This document shows positions 45,862 to 55,539 of a DNA stretch of 64,000 bases, piece after piece (the stretch's first letter is position 1; each line of letters begins with the position of its first letter). Both the position numbers and the translations under genes were made by a program. The notes under the pieces were generated by a model that made no database searches, was not told the origin of the DNA, and worked only from the letters and a program-made list of their open reading frames with translations. Where the stretch lies: NCBI GenBank assembly GCA_015179125.1, contig WHVA01000079.1:186001-250000 (forward strand), written 5' to 3'. Source of the DNA: Gautieria morchelliformis (lineage: Eukaryota > Basidiomycota > Agaricomycetes > Gomphales > Gomphaceae).

Positions 45862-47732
45862 GGGAATAAGTCCGGGTTAGATACTGGCAGGTATGTTCCA
45901 AGCCATCAACAGTCATTTTATAACTGGACTCACGTGACTGTCAAACATGACCGTCGACTAGTTCAACTAGATCGGGGGTGCAAAAATAGATGCTGGTGAG
46001 ACAATTCTCCTACCTGCCGCTCGTGACCTTGCTGAATAGTGAGCTGACCTCAACTAGGTTTGCCTGGTATTCAGTGCATGTATCATGTTGAGAGTGGGAG
46101 AATATAAGAGCAAGCCATTGATCTCATGTTGGCTCAAGAAGTTCGAGATGGCGTATGCCCGAAGCTGACTACGCCCGGCTCTGTGACAGCAGAGTTGGGC
46201 TGGGCGTGTTGTCACACTAATTAGGCCTAATTACGAAGTGGGCCTGCGCTGGCATTCAAGGTGACTGCGATCCTGTGTGCTCCTGTGCTGATACCTGCGC
46301 ATGCAGTTGGTTTGCATGTGGACTAGGAGGCTCACATTCTGTGTGATACTCCTGATTATGGGAGGTTCAGGGTGGCAATGCGACTGTGGCCACAGGGTTG
46401 CAACAGAGAAGGGGCTGTCTCTCCACCAGAATGGGTGCGCAACATATGCGGGTCACCTAAGTGACACAATTGCCACAGCGCAGCATGTCCTGCGCCAACA
46501 GGATAGGCCCTTGAAAAGGCGTCGCATATGAAGCCCGCCATGTTCCATTCAAGAGGGCCATGCTAGCTCTGAAGTAGTGGGGGGGTCCACTGACATGTGG
46601 CCAGCGAGCATCTCACAGGTGAGCTGGTCAGGATCCTTACCTGGCATGGTAAAGATGGTAGTGCTAATGGCATTGTAGGACATTTCAAGCAATGAAGGAC
46701 ACTGCACTCAAACCCATGACTTGGGTTTTAGCACGATGGACTCTGTGGGCCATGATTCTCAGGTACAGATTGACACTGAGGGCACACGTCCCAGACAGAC
46801 GACTAGACTGCCTCACAGGTATTGTGATCTCCTTCCAGTCCCACCAGCCCCGCCGCCCCCAGCCCCTGTCACAGATCACCGCCTCCCTCGTGTGATCTTG
46901 TGGGTTTGGGAAAGGGTTTTTACAGCCCTGAATGTGGTTGGCCTGTGGAGGGAGTACATTGGTCGACCCTCGTACGATCCAGACTCTGCGTTGCCTATGG
47001 ATGAATGGGTGCCGCAAGTGAATACTTCATCAGGTGCCACCGAGTCAAGCCATCCCACTGCTCGCACGGCTTTCTGGCCATTCCCAAACATCTCCCAATT
47101 TCTACTTGGTGACTGGTATATTAACTCTCTTCAAGGGAACGTTCCGGAAGGGATTTTGACAATCTCATCCATGTCCTTCAGGACAAACGGTTTGACCCAG
47201 GAGAACTAGAGCATTTCTCACAGGAGCACAAACGGCTTCCGCAGGAGCCAGGATGCAAACTGGAACAAGTCATTGCTCCACTGATGTTTTGGTCTGACTC
47301 GACACATCTGACTAGTTTTGGCACCGCCAAACTATGGCCGATTTACATGTTCTTTGGCTCTCAAACCAAATACTCACGGAGCAAACCAAGTGCACACCTC
47401 TCTCACCATGTGGCATACATTCCATCGGTATGTCCCTATCTGTATGCATCTTCACTGACTAACAGCTTTTTAGCTTCCCGACTCAATCCAGGACTTCATT
47501 CAAAACCTGACGGGAGGGCATGCGGCCCGCCCCCCATTGCTGACCCACTGCCGGCGTGAACTCATGCATGCTATCTGGCGACTGCTACTGGACAACAAAT
47601 TTGTGGATGCATACAAACATGGCATTGTGATCAAGTGTGCAGATGGCATCACTCGGCGGGTCTACCCCAGGATGTTTACTTATTCGGCAGATTATCCTGA
47701 AAAGCAAGTACTGTGCATGCACAGGATGATCC

Positions 47733-48461
47733 TAGTGTTGTTTATAGTTCAGTTCAGTTCAATTCAGTTCACAAACCGGTTCATGGTTTTGGGTCATGAC
47801 CCAGCTCCAGCTCAGCTCATGTACCAGTTCAGCTCATGAACCGGTCCTGAGCCAGTTCTGAACCAGTTCAATACCGGTTTAACTCTAAATGATTTATTTT
47901 TTAATTCTACTAATATTTGGCTACTTTAAGGTCATATTCATTTATTTTTGACGTCTAACTAACTAAATTAAAAGGGGAATGACTCCTGCAAGGGCAGGAG
48001 TCATTGTGTGGAGTGAGAAAACAGCGCGGCCTTATGTAGACTGCGCTGTTTGTTGATATTTGCAAGTCATGTGACCTGCAATGGTCAACGAAACAGCGAC
48101 ATTCGCTGGTCACGTGACTTGAAAACAGCGCGGTCTTTATAAGGCTGCACTGTTTGCTCACTTCACACAACGACTCCTGCCCTTGCAGGAGTCATTCCCC
48201 TTTTTATTTAGTTAGTTAGATGTCAAAAATAAATAAATATGACCTTAAAGTAGCCAAATATTAGTAGAATTAAAAAATAAATCATTTAGATATATAATAG
48301 TATTGAACCGGTTCAGAACCGGTTCATGATTGATTCAGACCGATCTAAGGAATGGAGAGGATGCCAGTTCCAGGTTCGGTTCAAATACCAGTTCAGCTCA
48401 ATGAACTGAACTGGAACTGAACTGGTATGGATCAATTCAAGCTGAACTGTAAACAACACTA
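47733..48461. mobile_element. Non-autonomous hAT-type element (729 bp)
   Basis: The ends are perfect 12-bp inverted repeats TAGTGTTGTTTA and TAAACAACACTA, flanked by a perfect 8-bp duplication GATGATCC (47725-47732 and 48462-48469), diagnostic of hAT-type insertion. Subterminal zones are dense with CAGTTCAG, GAACCGGTTC and related words on both strands. There is no transposase. It interrupts the Plavaka transposase remnant and itself contains a palindromic element. Confidence 0.92.
47885..48289. mobile_element. Palindromic foldback element nested in the hAT element
   Basis: Arms of about 130 bp (47885 to about 48015, and about 48160 to 48289) start CTAAATGATTTATTTTTTAA and are inverted copies with only about five mismatches. 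Each arm ends in a smaller palindrome, GACTCCTGCAAGGGCAGGAG. The 145-bp centre carries AAACAGCGCGG on both sides. The structure is a foldback or MITE. No clear target duplication is visible. Confidence 0.82.
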
Positions 48462-49956
48462 GATGATCCGAGCAGCTCTCAGTATCATCCATATTGGTAT
48501 GCTCGCATCATCGGGGTGTACCACACGCATGTCATCTATGAACAAGCCAATGGCATGCTTGCTCCCCCTCAGGTCATGCATTTCCTTTGGGTCCGATGGT
48601 TTGGGAAGGATACGACATATCGTTCTGGTCCCCAAGCCCGTCGACTGGACCGAATCGGATTCGTCACTGAAACTGATGACACGGAACCCTTTGGATTCCT
48701 AGATCCTGCCAACATCATCCGAGCAGTCCATCTCATACCTGCTTTTGCACACGGGAAGACTGATGAACTGCTGTCAGCACCTTCAATTGCGCATGAAGGT
48801 GACAATATGCGCCATGAGGAATGGCAGTATTACTATGTAAACAGGTAAATATTCCATTTACATGCTATTCAACTGTCGTTCTCTAATGAAGGTATACAGA
48901 TGGGCTGACCACAACATGCTCATGCGATTCCTTGGCGGAGGGATTGGCCATTCTATTCACTATGCTACGGAGACCAGCGCGAGTCGTCCTGAGGAGAGCG
49001 CCGATCTGGATGAACCGATGGATCCCACATACAACAGCCCTAGGAACCACACTCTTGGTGACGCAGAAGACATGGTGATGGCTGAGTTGGACGAAGAATT
49101 GGAGGGTGGTGACTTGGAGTCCGATGCTCTGTCAGACAGCGAGGATGAAGAGGTTCAAGATGATGAGGATGACGATGAGGCCGGAGATGAGGGGGAAGAC
49201 GGTGGAGATGAGTATGATTCCGCTTGAGCTCCTGAGCTGCTGCCACAGACCCTCCGAGCCCGAGTTGCAGGCATTGAACGACCGGCGAGGGTTACTTCCA
49301 CCATGTAAGTTGGATTGAGGCTGACTGACCACTTACGAGGCCTTATAATCCTTACTCCCCACTTACAATGGTGTACAATGTTTATATTGTGTTGTAATCA
49401 CCTTAAACCCTGCCTGTACATTATGGGGCATTGTAAGGCTTACATCGGCCTCGTACGGCTATTACAAGTGAGTATGAGGTGCTCGCAGGCTTACCAAAGC
49501 GGCAAGCGCTTATACAGTGGTATTAGGGAATTCTGGTTTCGCCTATGTAACACAGCTGCACTATGGTACCTTTGAAGGTCATCCCTCGTCCTGATACTCC
49601 ATGAAGCCAGTCTGGACACCAAGGTTCATATCATTTCTGGCCTCTGGAGTCGAGTGGATGTTACCCAGTACACTAGACATCCAAGTGCTGCATTTATAGT
49701 TGAAGGTACTAAGAGCCCGTTCAACTACAGAATCGTATGGAATCACACACCCAAAATGAGATAATGTTGATTCCAGATGATTCCAAAAATTGTGTGAGAT
49801 TGTGTGACTGTTTGGCTGACACAATTTCGGAAATTGCCAACTTCTGCCATTGCAATTTTCATAGGTAAGTTGGAATTCTGGTTCTGACCAGAATTCCTCG
49901 TTATTTTGAAAACCGAATCGCCTTCTGTCATTACACCAGCTCGCTCTACGCACATC

Positions 49957-51062
49957 ATGGCGGTTCCCAGATCGGACAAGCCAAAAAAGGAAAGCGTTGA
50001 CTGGACAGCTGAAGAGGAGGCCAAGCTCGCTGTACTCCTCCAAGCACACGAGGGTGGTACTCAAGCGGAATCGGGCTGGAAGGCCACCACTTGGAGTCTT
50101 GTTGTCACTGCATTGGCAACGAAGTTCAGTCCTGCAGTAGCCAAGAAAATAGGGCCCTGTAAGACGTGCTCGCAGCGCGTAAGTGCCTTTTCAATTCTAT
50201 ACTACTGGTTTCTAATCTAGTAGTTAGCTCAAGAAACATTACAAGATAGTCAAAACATTGCGTGAGCAATCTGGGTTTGGATGGAACGAGGGCAAGAAGC
50301 TTGTCACAGCGTCGAAAGAGGTGTGGGATGCGTATATCCTGGTGAGTACATGTGCCGCGTATCTATTCTAATTGCTTATTCTATCACAGGCCCACCCAAA
50401 GGCAAAGCCCTTCTGCAGAAGGAGCTTCCCCCTGTTTGCACAGATGGCGCACCTGGTTGATGGTGTTATTGCCACTGGTACAGGTGTTTTCAGGAGTAGT
50501 TCTCCTATTGTAGGTGATATAGATGAGGGAGATGATGACAATGAAGAATTAGTGGACTCGGGGCATGATGCGCCGGCAGATGAAGATGGGAATAAAAGTA
50601 GCGACGATGAAAGTGATGATAAGGTGTGAACCGTTCTTTTATTTCACTCGTACGCAGTCCTTCTTACACTATGAAGGTTACACCACGCCACAAATCCAAA
50701 AAACGCAAGGCTGCCACTGCGATGAAGCTGGCATGCAAATGGGTTGGCAAAAGTGGTACTGATGCGATACTTTCCATGAGTACTGCTGTCACCAACATGG
50801 CAGCAGCCTTGAGTAATCAAGGTAATAGTTCTACTACCTTTGTGCATCCCCGGTATGTAAGACAAAAGCCATGCAAACGGTAGAGGATGAAGAGGAAGGG
50901 CTCACAGACATTGAGGCAGTCACCGTGGCCCAGATTTTCATGTGCAATACAGCTGCTGCAGACATGTATCTGGCAATGCACAATAAGCCCAGGTGGCAGT
51001 TGTGGTTGGAGGCTCAGATACATGAAGAAATAGGAACACGGGCAGCTTTATTTGGTATATAG
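49957..51062 (+). CDS. Myb/SANT-like DNA-binding protein of the Harbinger element
   Basis: The ATG at 49957 opens MAVPRSDKPKKESVDWTAEE. A Myb/SANT-like domain follows (WTAEEEAKLAVLLQA, GWKATTWSLVVTAL, CSQR joined by an intron to LKKHYKIVKTLREQSGFGW, EVWDAYILAHPKAKPFCRR), the Myb_DNA-bind_3 type. Then come an acidic middle (GDIDEGDDDNEELVDSGHD), a basic patch (HKSKKRKAATAMKLACKWVG) and a C-terminal helix ending ALFGI with TAG at 51060-51062. Splicing can be completed in frame. In PIF/Harbinger elements this protein binds the transposase and DNA near the ends and imports the complex into the nucleus. Confidence 0.85.
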
Positions 51063-51078
51063 TCATATCTGAGTATCC

Positions 51079-52204
51079 CTATGCACGTCGATGGTCCCCT
51101 GTCTCATAGTTCAACCACATGGCTTCAGCAATAGCATCACATATATGTGCTGCCCTTGTGGATTCTGCTCGTGTGATGCCTACATGAGGACCTTCCCCCC
51201 AATCCCATTCCATATCATCATCAATGTCATGGGTGCGGATAAAGTTATGCAAGATGCAAAGAGCAGAGATGATATGACCCTGCACTGCAATTGGGAACTC
51301 ATTTGCAAATCGTAGCATGGCAAATCGTTTGTGAGATACCCCAAAAATCCTTTCAACCACATTTCGTGCCTGTGCGTGTCGCAGATTGAACAGTTCCTTG
51401 GGATTTCCAGATCTATGAACTGTGATAAATATTGGAGATAATAAGCCTATGGTTCTACAACTCACTTGTGCTGACTAGCCTCCCGTAGCGAACACCTCAA
51501 TATGGGACAGGCAATGCATCACATGAGGCAAACCCAGCATCAGCAAGGTAGTACTTCCCAGCTGGTATCTTCAGGTCATGGCACCGTGCATCCTCAAAGA
51601 TTGCACCATCATATGCACTACCCTCCCAGCCAGCAAGGACATAGCAAAAATGCATGTCAAATGTACATGCTGCAAGCACATTTTGGGTAACCCCCCTTTC
51701 CTGTTCTGGTAACGTGCCTTGTCCTCACTGGGTGGATGAACATCCAGATGTGTCCCATCAATTGCACCTAGTGTGTCCTGAAAGTATGGAAAGAGCTTTG
51801 GGTTGCTCTCAATCTCTTCAGCAAGTGGTGTGTTCTCATCAGAGAGTTGGACATAGGTATTATAGAATGGGGTCGTGGTGAGAGCTTCAAGTACTCTGTG
51901 AAAGCATCTAGGGACATGATCAAAACAGGTAATCACATAAAAATAGTAAACTCAATAACTTTGATATGGTGTCTCCACTTCGCTGAAAGTGTTTGGCAAG
52001 TTTCCTATTAGACAGGTTGGTTACGGCTGTGTACAAGAAAATAGCAACTTGTTCCTCCAAGCAAATGTGGCAGGTATGGCCCAGTAGACTTTTGCTGGCA
52101 AGCTCCAAGCACAACGCTTGAAATACATGTTTATGCATGCCAAGTTGGTCCTTCATGCATTGTGGATTGCCATCCAGAAGTTCCTTCACCCAGCCCCATC
52201 CTGA
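51079..52204 (-). pseudogene. PIF/Harbinger DDE transposase, disabled
   Basis: The N-terminal block is WGWVKELLDGNPQCMKDQLG and LSNRKLAKHFQRSGDTIS. The DDE domain shows LGAIDGTHLDVHPP (first Asp), WEGSAYDGAIFEDARCHDL (second Asp) and LRHAQARNVVERIFGVSHKR (Glu). Lesions: a run of six G (51691-51696) shifts the frame between YQNRKGG and VTQNVLAACTFD; a TGA (51497-51499) stands where relatives have Arg in VPYRGVRY, consistent with CGA to TGA; and the 5' end is cut by the element at 52205. It is therefore not functional as it stands. The stop is at 51079-51081. Confidence 0.88.
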
Positions 52205-53031
52205 CAGTAAGATAGAAGTCGTTTAAATGCGGCACCTTTACATAAGCACAGGACCGTCCGACGGTGAGCTCAATAAAACTGGAAGGCAGAATTTTTTTGC
52301 CAAACTGCTTCCTAGAGTCTCTTTGGGTTATGCATAGCTACAACTTCTAGGAGAGACTTGGGAAATATCTATATTATTGGACAAGATATATGATGTTCTA
52401 AGTGTGACACAAGAAAAATTCCAAATTATTTTTTCGATGTCCTAGAGTGATTCTACACAATGTCAGTATTTGGACCACCAGAATTTGGTGGTCACGTGAT
52501 GGATGACGTGATGTATTTGTCAGCTGTGGCTCGAAGGAAAGACATTGCGCTGCCACTCCAAGGCCTACCCATCATAATAGTATATTTGAACAGTCTGAGC
52601 CATGGACATGGGACAAAAATCTAAAAATAAGGCTTCTTGACTCCACACTCTCAAATCTGCATACCGAAGGGTGAAGGCCGCCATCACGATTGCAGATGAT
52701 TCAGAGGATTCAGATAATGAGTACATACTTTACATTAAGGAGCACACTTCACTTCCAGCTGAAGAAGGGGATACTGCTTCTGGACAACTTTCAGTGCTTA
52801 GAGATTATATTATTGCATGGCATTCCACAGCTATCGTATTTCACTTCCAAAAATTATATCCTAGTTTGGCAAGGCACTATAAAAAGAGAGTCTATTTAGT
52901 CTGGTTCACTGAAATGCTGTCTCAACTAAGGCTTTTTTTTTTTTTTCACCAAATCGAAGATTTGGCGCATCACGTGACATAGGTGCCCGCTTACATAAAG
53001 GTGTCACATTTAAGTGACTTCTATCTTACTG
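52205..53031. mobile_element. Inverted-repeat element nested in the Harbinger element (827 bp)
   Basis: The left end reads CAGTAAGATAGAAGTC, then TTAAATGCGGCACCTTTA. The right end read inward is the same with few changes (CAGTAAGATAGAAGTC, then TTAAATGTGACACCTTTA), giving terminal repeats of about 43 bp. The interior has a short acidic open frame (DDSEDSDNEYILYIKE, near 52,695) and CACGTG motifs. The insertion falls just upstream of the first recognisable transposase codons. No clean target duplication is seen. Confidence 0.82.
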
Positions 53032-53414
53032 AATTATGGAGCGGTTTTTATCTAAGTACCTTTTTTGATAGAATGTTGCCATATTGGCAAGGGCACCGGT
53101 AAGCACCAACAAAGCGGCCTTTCGGTGTTTCTGGAGCCTTTCCGACGTGCCCCGTCTCAATTGGGAATGTACTGGCGCCATTGCTTTCTTCGAAGTGGTG
53201 CAGTGGCAGCGGTGCAGAGGAAAAATTCTGTGTCACATGACAGAATTTCAGTTTGGAGTGTTTGGCTGCCTTCGGTGAAATTGAGCAAAATCACGCATTT
53301 TGAGTGTCGCGTTCGGCAGGCTGAAACTGAGCAAACGAGATCACAATACCGCACCACCCGAATTGACATTGCGTTTTCTAATTGCAAATTACAATTCCAC
53401 CGCCGAACAAGCTC

Positions 53415-53867
53415 TAAAAGACAGCTGTCCATTCATGTAGCTTACAGTAACAAACTTTTGGGCAATGTTATTTTTGACATACGATAGCTATAGCAGCTGT
53501 GTTTAAATATGGGATGCCCGGCTGGTTCTGGACAGAAGTTTATACTCCAAGGAACGGCTCACAGAGCGGCCATACATATATGTATTGACAACACTCCAAT
53601 ATAACTATTAGGGTTATTCAGGTCCGGTTTTAGCAGCCAGTCCATTATGGGGATGGAAGCCAGCTGAGAACATCCAAGTAAGAAGTGCAGGGGTTGGCAA
53701 GGAATTAATTGGCGACAGAGCGGTGGGCCCAGCCTTGGGAACGGTTATGGAAGCGACAATGTAGAGAAACGATGCCGCGTTAAGTAGGATAGCTGACGGA
53801 GCATTGATAGGGTTTAAAGGTTTAAGTCTATTAGTAGGATTGCGATGGTTAATTACAATGATAAGAC
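53415..53867. other. Spacer between Harbinger element and next repeat element
   Basis: About 450 bases without supported coding potential. A minus-strand frame overlapping 53,614-53,889 has no domain. Confidence 0.4.
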
Positions 53868-54466
53868 AGGGGACACCAGGAACCAGCACCCCTCACGTAA
53901 GCAAGCAGGCCAGTAGCAGCCGCCTTCTGACATCCTCAATTCCACCCACATCCATTAAGTTCTGACCTATTTGAGTCCTAAGAGTCTCTCTCAATATGTC
54001 TAGTTTGAATTTGTAGGAAAGGGTTTAGCTAAATAATGCAGGGTAGCTGAGTTATATACTCTTGAAGTGCAGACTAAGAAATTTTTTCCAAATACTTTAT
54101 TTTGTGTTTTGGAACCATTTGGGACACATTTTGTATTTTCCAACCGCAACATTTGGCGCGTCACATGACATGATTTGTCAGCTTTCTCAGTGCTTGGACG
54201 TTGGCGCTCAGTGACGGATGACCATTCTGGGAGGTCACGTGCCACGTGACACAGCGAATTGGTCAAACATGGGCAGAGTCCCTTGCCCAGTAACATATTA
54301 GCAAGTCAATCAAAAGTATAGTAATTAGATATAAAATTTACACTTCTCTATATCAAAATTGAATTATCTGGCACACTTTTTGAAAAATTGAGATCCAAGT
54401 CTTTCGATTTGGCGCGTCACGTGATCTAAGCGCGCGCTTACGGGTGGTTGGTTCCTGGTGTCCCCT
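53868..54466. mobile_element. Inverted-repeat element A (about 600 bp)
   Basis: The left end AGGGGACACCAGGAACCA is mirrored exactly by the right end at 54449-54466, followed by a more diverged GTAAGC-containing stretch on both sides. There is no coding capacity. The right end abuts the next element, separated only by TA. CACGTG-type motifs occur near the right end. Confidence 0.75.
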
Positions 54467-54467
54467 A

Positions 54468-55359
54468 AGGTAGAGGACACCCAAAACCGACACCCCATTA
54501 CATAAGCATTTGGGCACCGTCGACAATGGCTTACATGACGCAAGCCTGATCATATAATATAAATCTTTTTGCTAGAATCTTTTCGCATTCCATTGGGCTA
54601 TCACTTGTTGCAGAGAATTTGTTGAAATTCTGCAAACTGACAGTAGAGTAAGCTTGACAATGTGCAGGTGATAGAAAAATTAAATTAAAATTTCTATATT
54701 GGTTTTGAGTGTTTTGCAGCACTTGACATTTTCTGAGAGGACGCAATTTTGCACGTCACGTGATGACACGTGACCTCGGCTAATCCCGCTGAAATTTTTT
54801 TCCTGAGCCACACAACGCTATTCCTGCTCACTGCCAGTCTCAAAATCGATCCTATAATGACTCGCAGGTCGGCCGCGGTGAAAAAAAGAATCCAGAACCT
54901 GCAAAAACTGCCGAAGTCAACAAAGACCACCATTGAGGAGGTGCCAGATGAAGACTCAAGCTCAGACTTTATTACAGACCTGGAAGAAGACTCTGATGAT
55001 GGGTGGGAGGAAGGTGACAATGAGATAATTGGGAGGTTTCAGATCCTTGAGAATGAAGGGCTTGCAGAGTGGGATGAAGACAACCTGGAGGATGACGATG
55101 AGGAAGCCGCCAGAGATCAAAAACGACGCAGCGCTCTCACCGGCGATACCATGGTCATCGGATTCTTCCAAATTCTATACTACAGGAGCTGAAAGAGGCA
55201 GGAAAAGAGTGAATAAGTTAACTGGCTTGCCCTCTAATCCCCACCACTGCTGGGTCTGCACCAAATAAAAATAAAAATTTCCGACCTGCCGGATTTTGCG
55301 CTCACGTGACGTAGACGCCCGTATTACATAAGGGTGTCGGTTTTGGGTGTCCTCTACCT
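54468..55359. mobile_element. Inverted-repeat element B with TA duplication (892 bp)
   Basis: The left end AGGTAGAGGACACCCAAAAC and continuing CGACACCC are mirrored at the right end (55332-55359). Flanking TA dinucleotides lie at 54466-54467 and 55360-55361, as for Tc1/mariner-like insertion. It contains an acidic open frame at 54857-55192 but no transposase. Confidence 0.8.
54857..55192 (+). CDS. Acidic transposon-associated open frame, function unknown
   Basis: The ATG at 54857 opens MTRRSAAVKKRIQNLQKLPK, a basic head, followed by a strongly acidic stretch (EEVPDEDSSSDFITDLEEDS and WDEDNLEDDDEEAARDQKRR), and ends at TGA 55190-55192. The basic-then-acidic pattern resembles leading ORFs of fungal DDE elements, but no catalytic domain follows. 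It is probably a truncated accessory gene of a related full-length element. It may not be expressed. Confidence 0.4.
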   Translation: MTRRSAAVKKRIQNLQKLPKSTKTTIEEVPDEDSSSDFITDLEEDSDDGWEEGDNEIIGRFQILENEGLAEWDEDNLEDDDEEAARDQKRRSALTGDTMVIGFFQILYYRS

Positions 55360-55539
55360 TATCTAAGTGCGATTTTTTGAGGTGTTTTCGGTCAAAAATT
55401 TTGTCATCTTCCTCCGTGATCTGAAAGGTCATTACATTTCTACAAGACTCCTTGTAGAGCGTATAGATGCAAGATTCTTCGTGGGAAATTGCCATGATAT
55501 GCAAAGGGAGAATAAAATACGAATATCCAGCTATATGAT

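Larger units (their letters stand above)
46340..49227 (+). pseudogene. Plavaka-type transposase remnant
   Basis: Pieces in order are a Cys/His N-terminal finger (WQCDCGHRVATEKGLSLHQN), VPPAPPPPAPVTDHRLPR, ALNVVGLWREYIGRPS, FDPGELEHFSQEHKRLPQEP, FWSDSTHLTSFGTAKLWPIY, FVDAYKHGIVIKCADGITRR and YPRMFTYSADYPEK. After the nested insertion come QYHPYWYARIIGVYHTHVIY, VMHFLWVRWFGKD, FGFLDPANIIRAVHLIPAFA, EWQYYYVNR and MRFLGGGIGHS, then an acidic tail. The ends match the Plavaka family, but the central part that full-length relatives carry between YSADYPEK and the YARIIG block is missing. A 729-bp element sits at exactly that point. It is not expected to be an active transposase. Confidence 0.75.
43970..49520. 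mobile_element. Composite Plavaka-type (CMC-like) element region, ends approximate
   Basis: A divergent pair of genes (DUF6698 on minus, Plavaka transposase remnant on plus) is flanked by sequence sharing the same palindromic words. GATAAGGCTTAC and GTAAGCCTTATC lie at 44040-44100, GATAAGCCTTAC at 44119-44130, and GTAAGGCTTAC at 49433-49443. The block TTACGAGGCCT also occurs near both ends (about 43979 and 49334). These look like subterminal repeats of one element. I could not fix exact terminal repeats or a target duplication, so the limits are estimates. Confidence 0.55.
49713..53414 (+). mobile_element. PIF/Harbinger-type element (3,702 bp) with two genes
   Basis: The left end is GAGCCCGTTCAACTACAG and the inward-read right end is GAGCTTGTTCGGCGG. 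Flanking TAA duplications lie at 49710-49712 and 53415-53417, matching the 3-bp TWA target of PIF/Harbinger. Inside are a Myb/SANT-like gene (plus) and a DDE transposase (minus) that converge with 16 bp between stops, the usual two-gene plan of this superfamily. Another inverted-repeat element (52205-53031) is nested near the right end, so the original length was about 2.9 kb. Confidence 0.93.

Noticed and set aside
47990-48190. Strong palindromes read as a terminator or CRISPR-like array
   Set aside because: There are only two mirrored arms and no regularly spaced direct repeats. It is a foldback mobile element in a eukaryotic genome.
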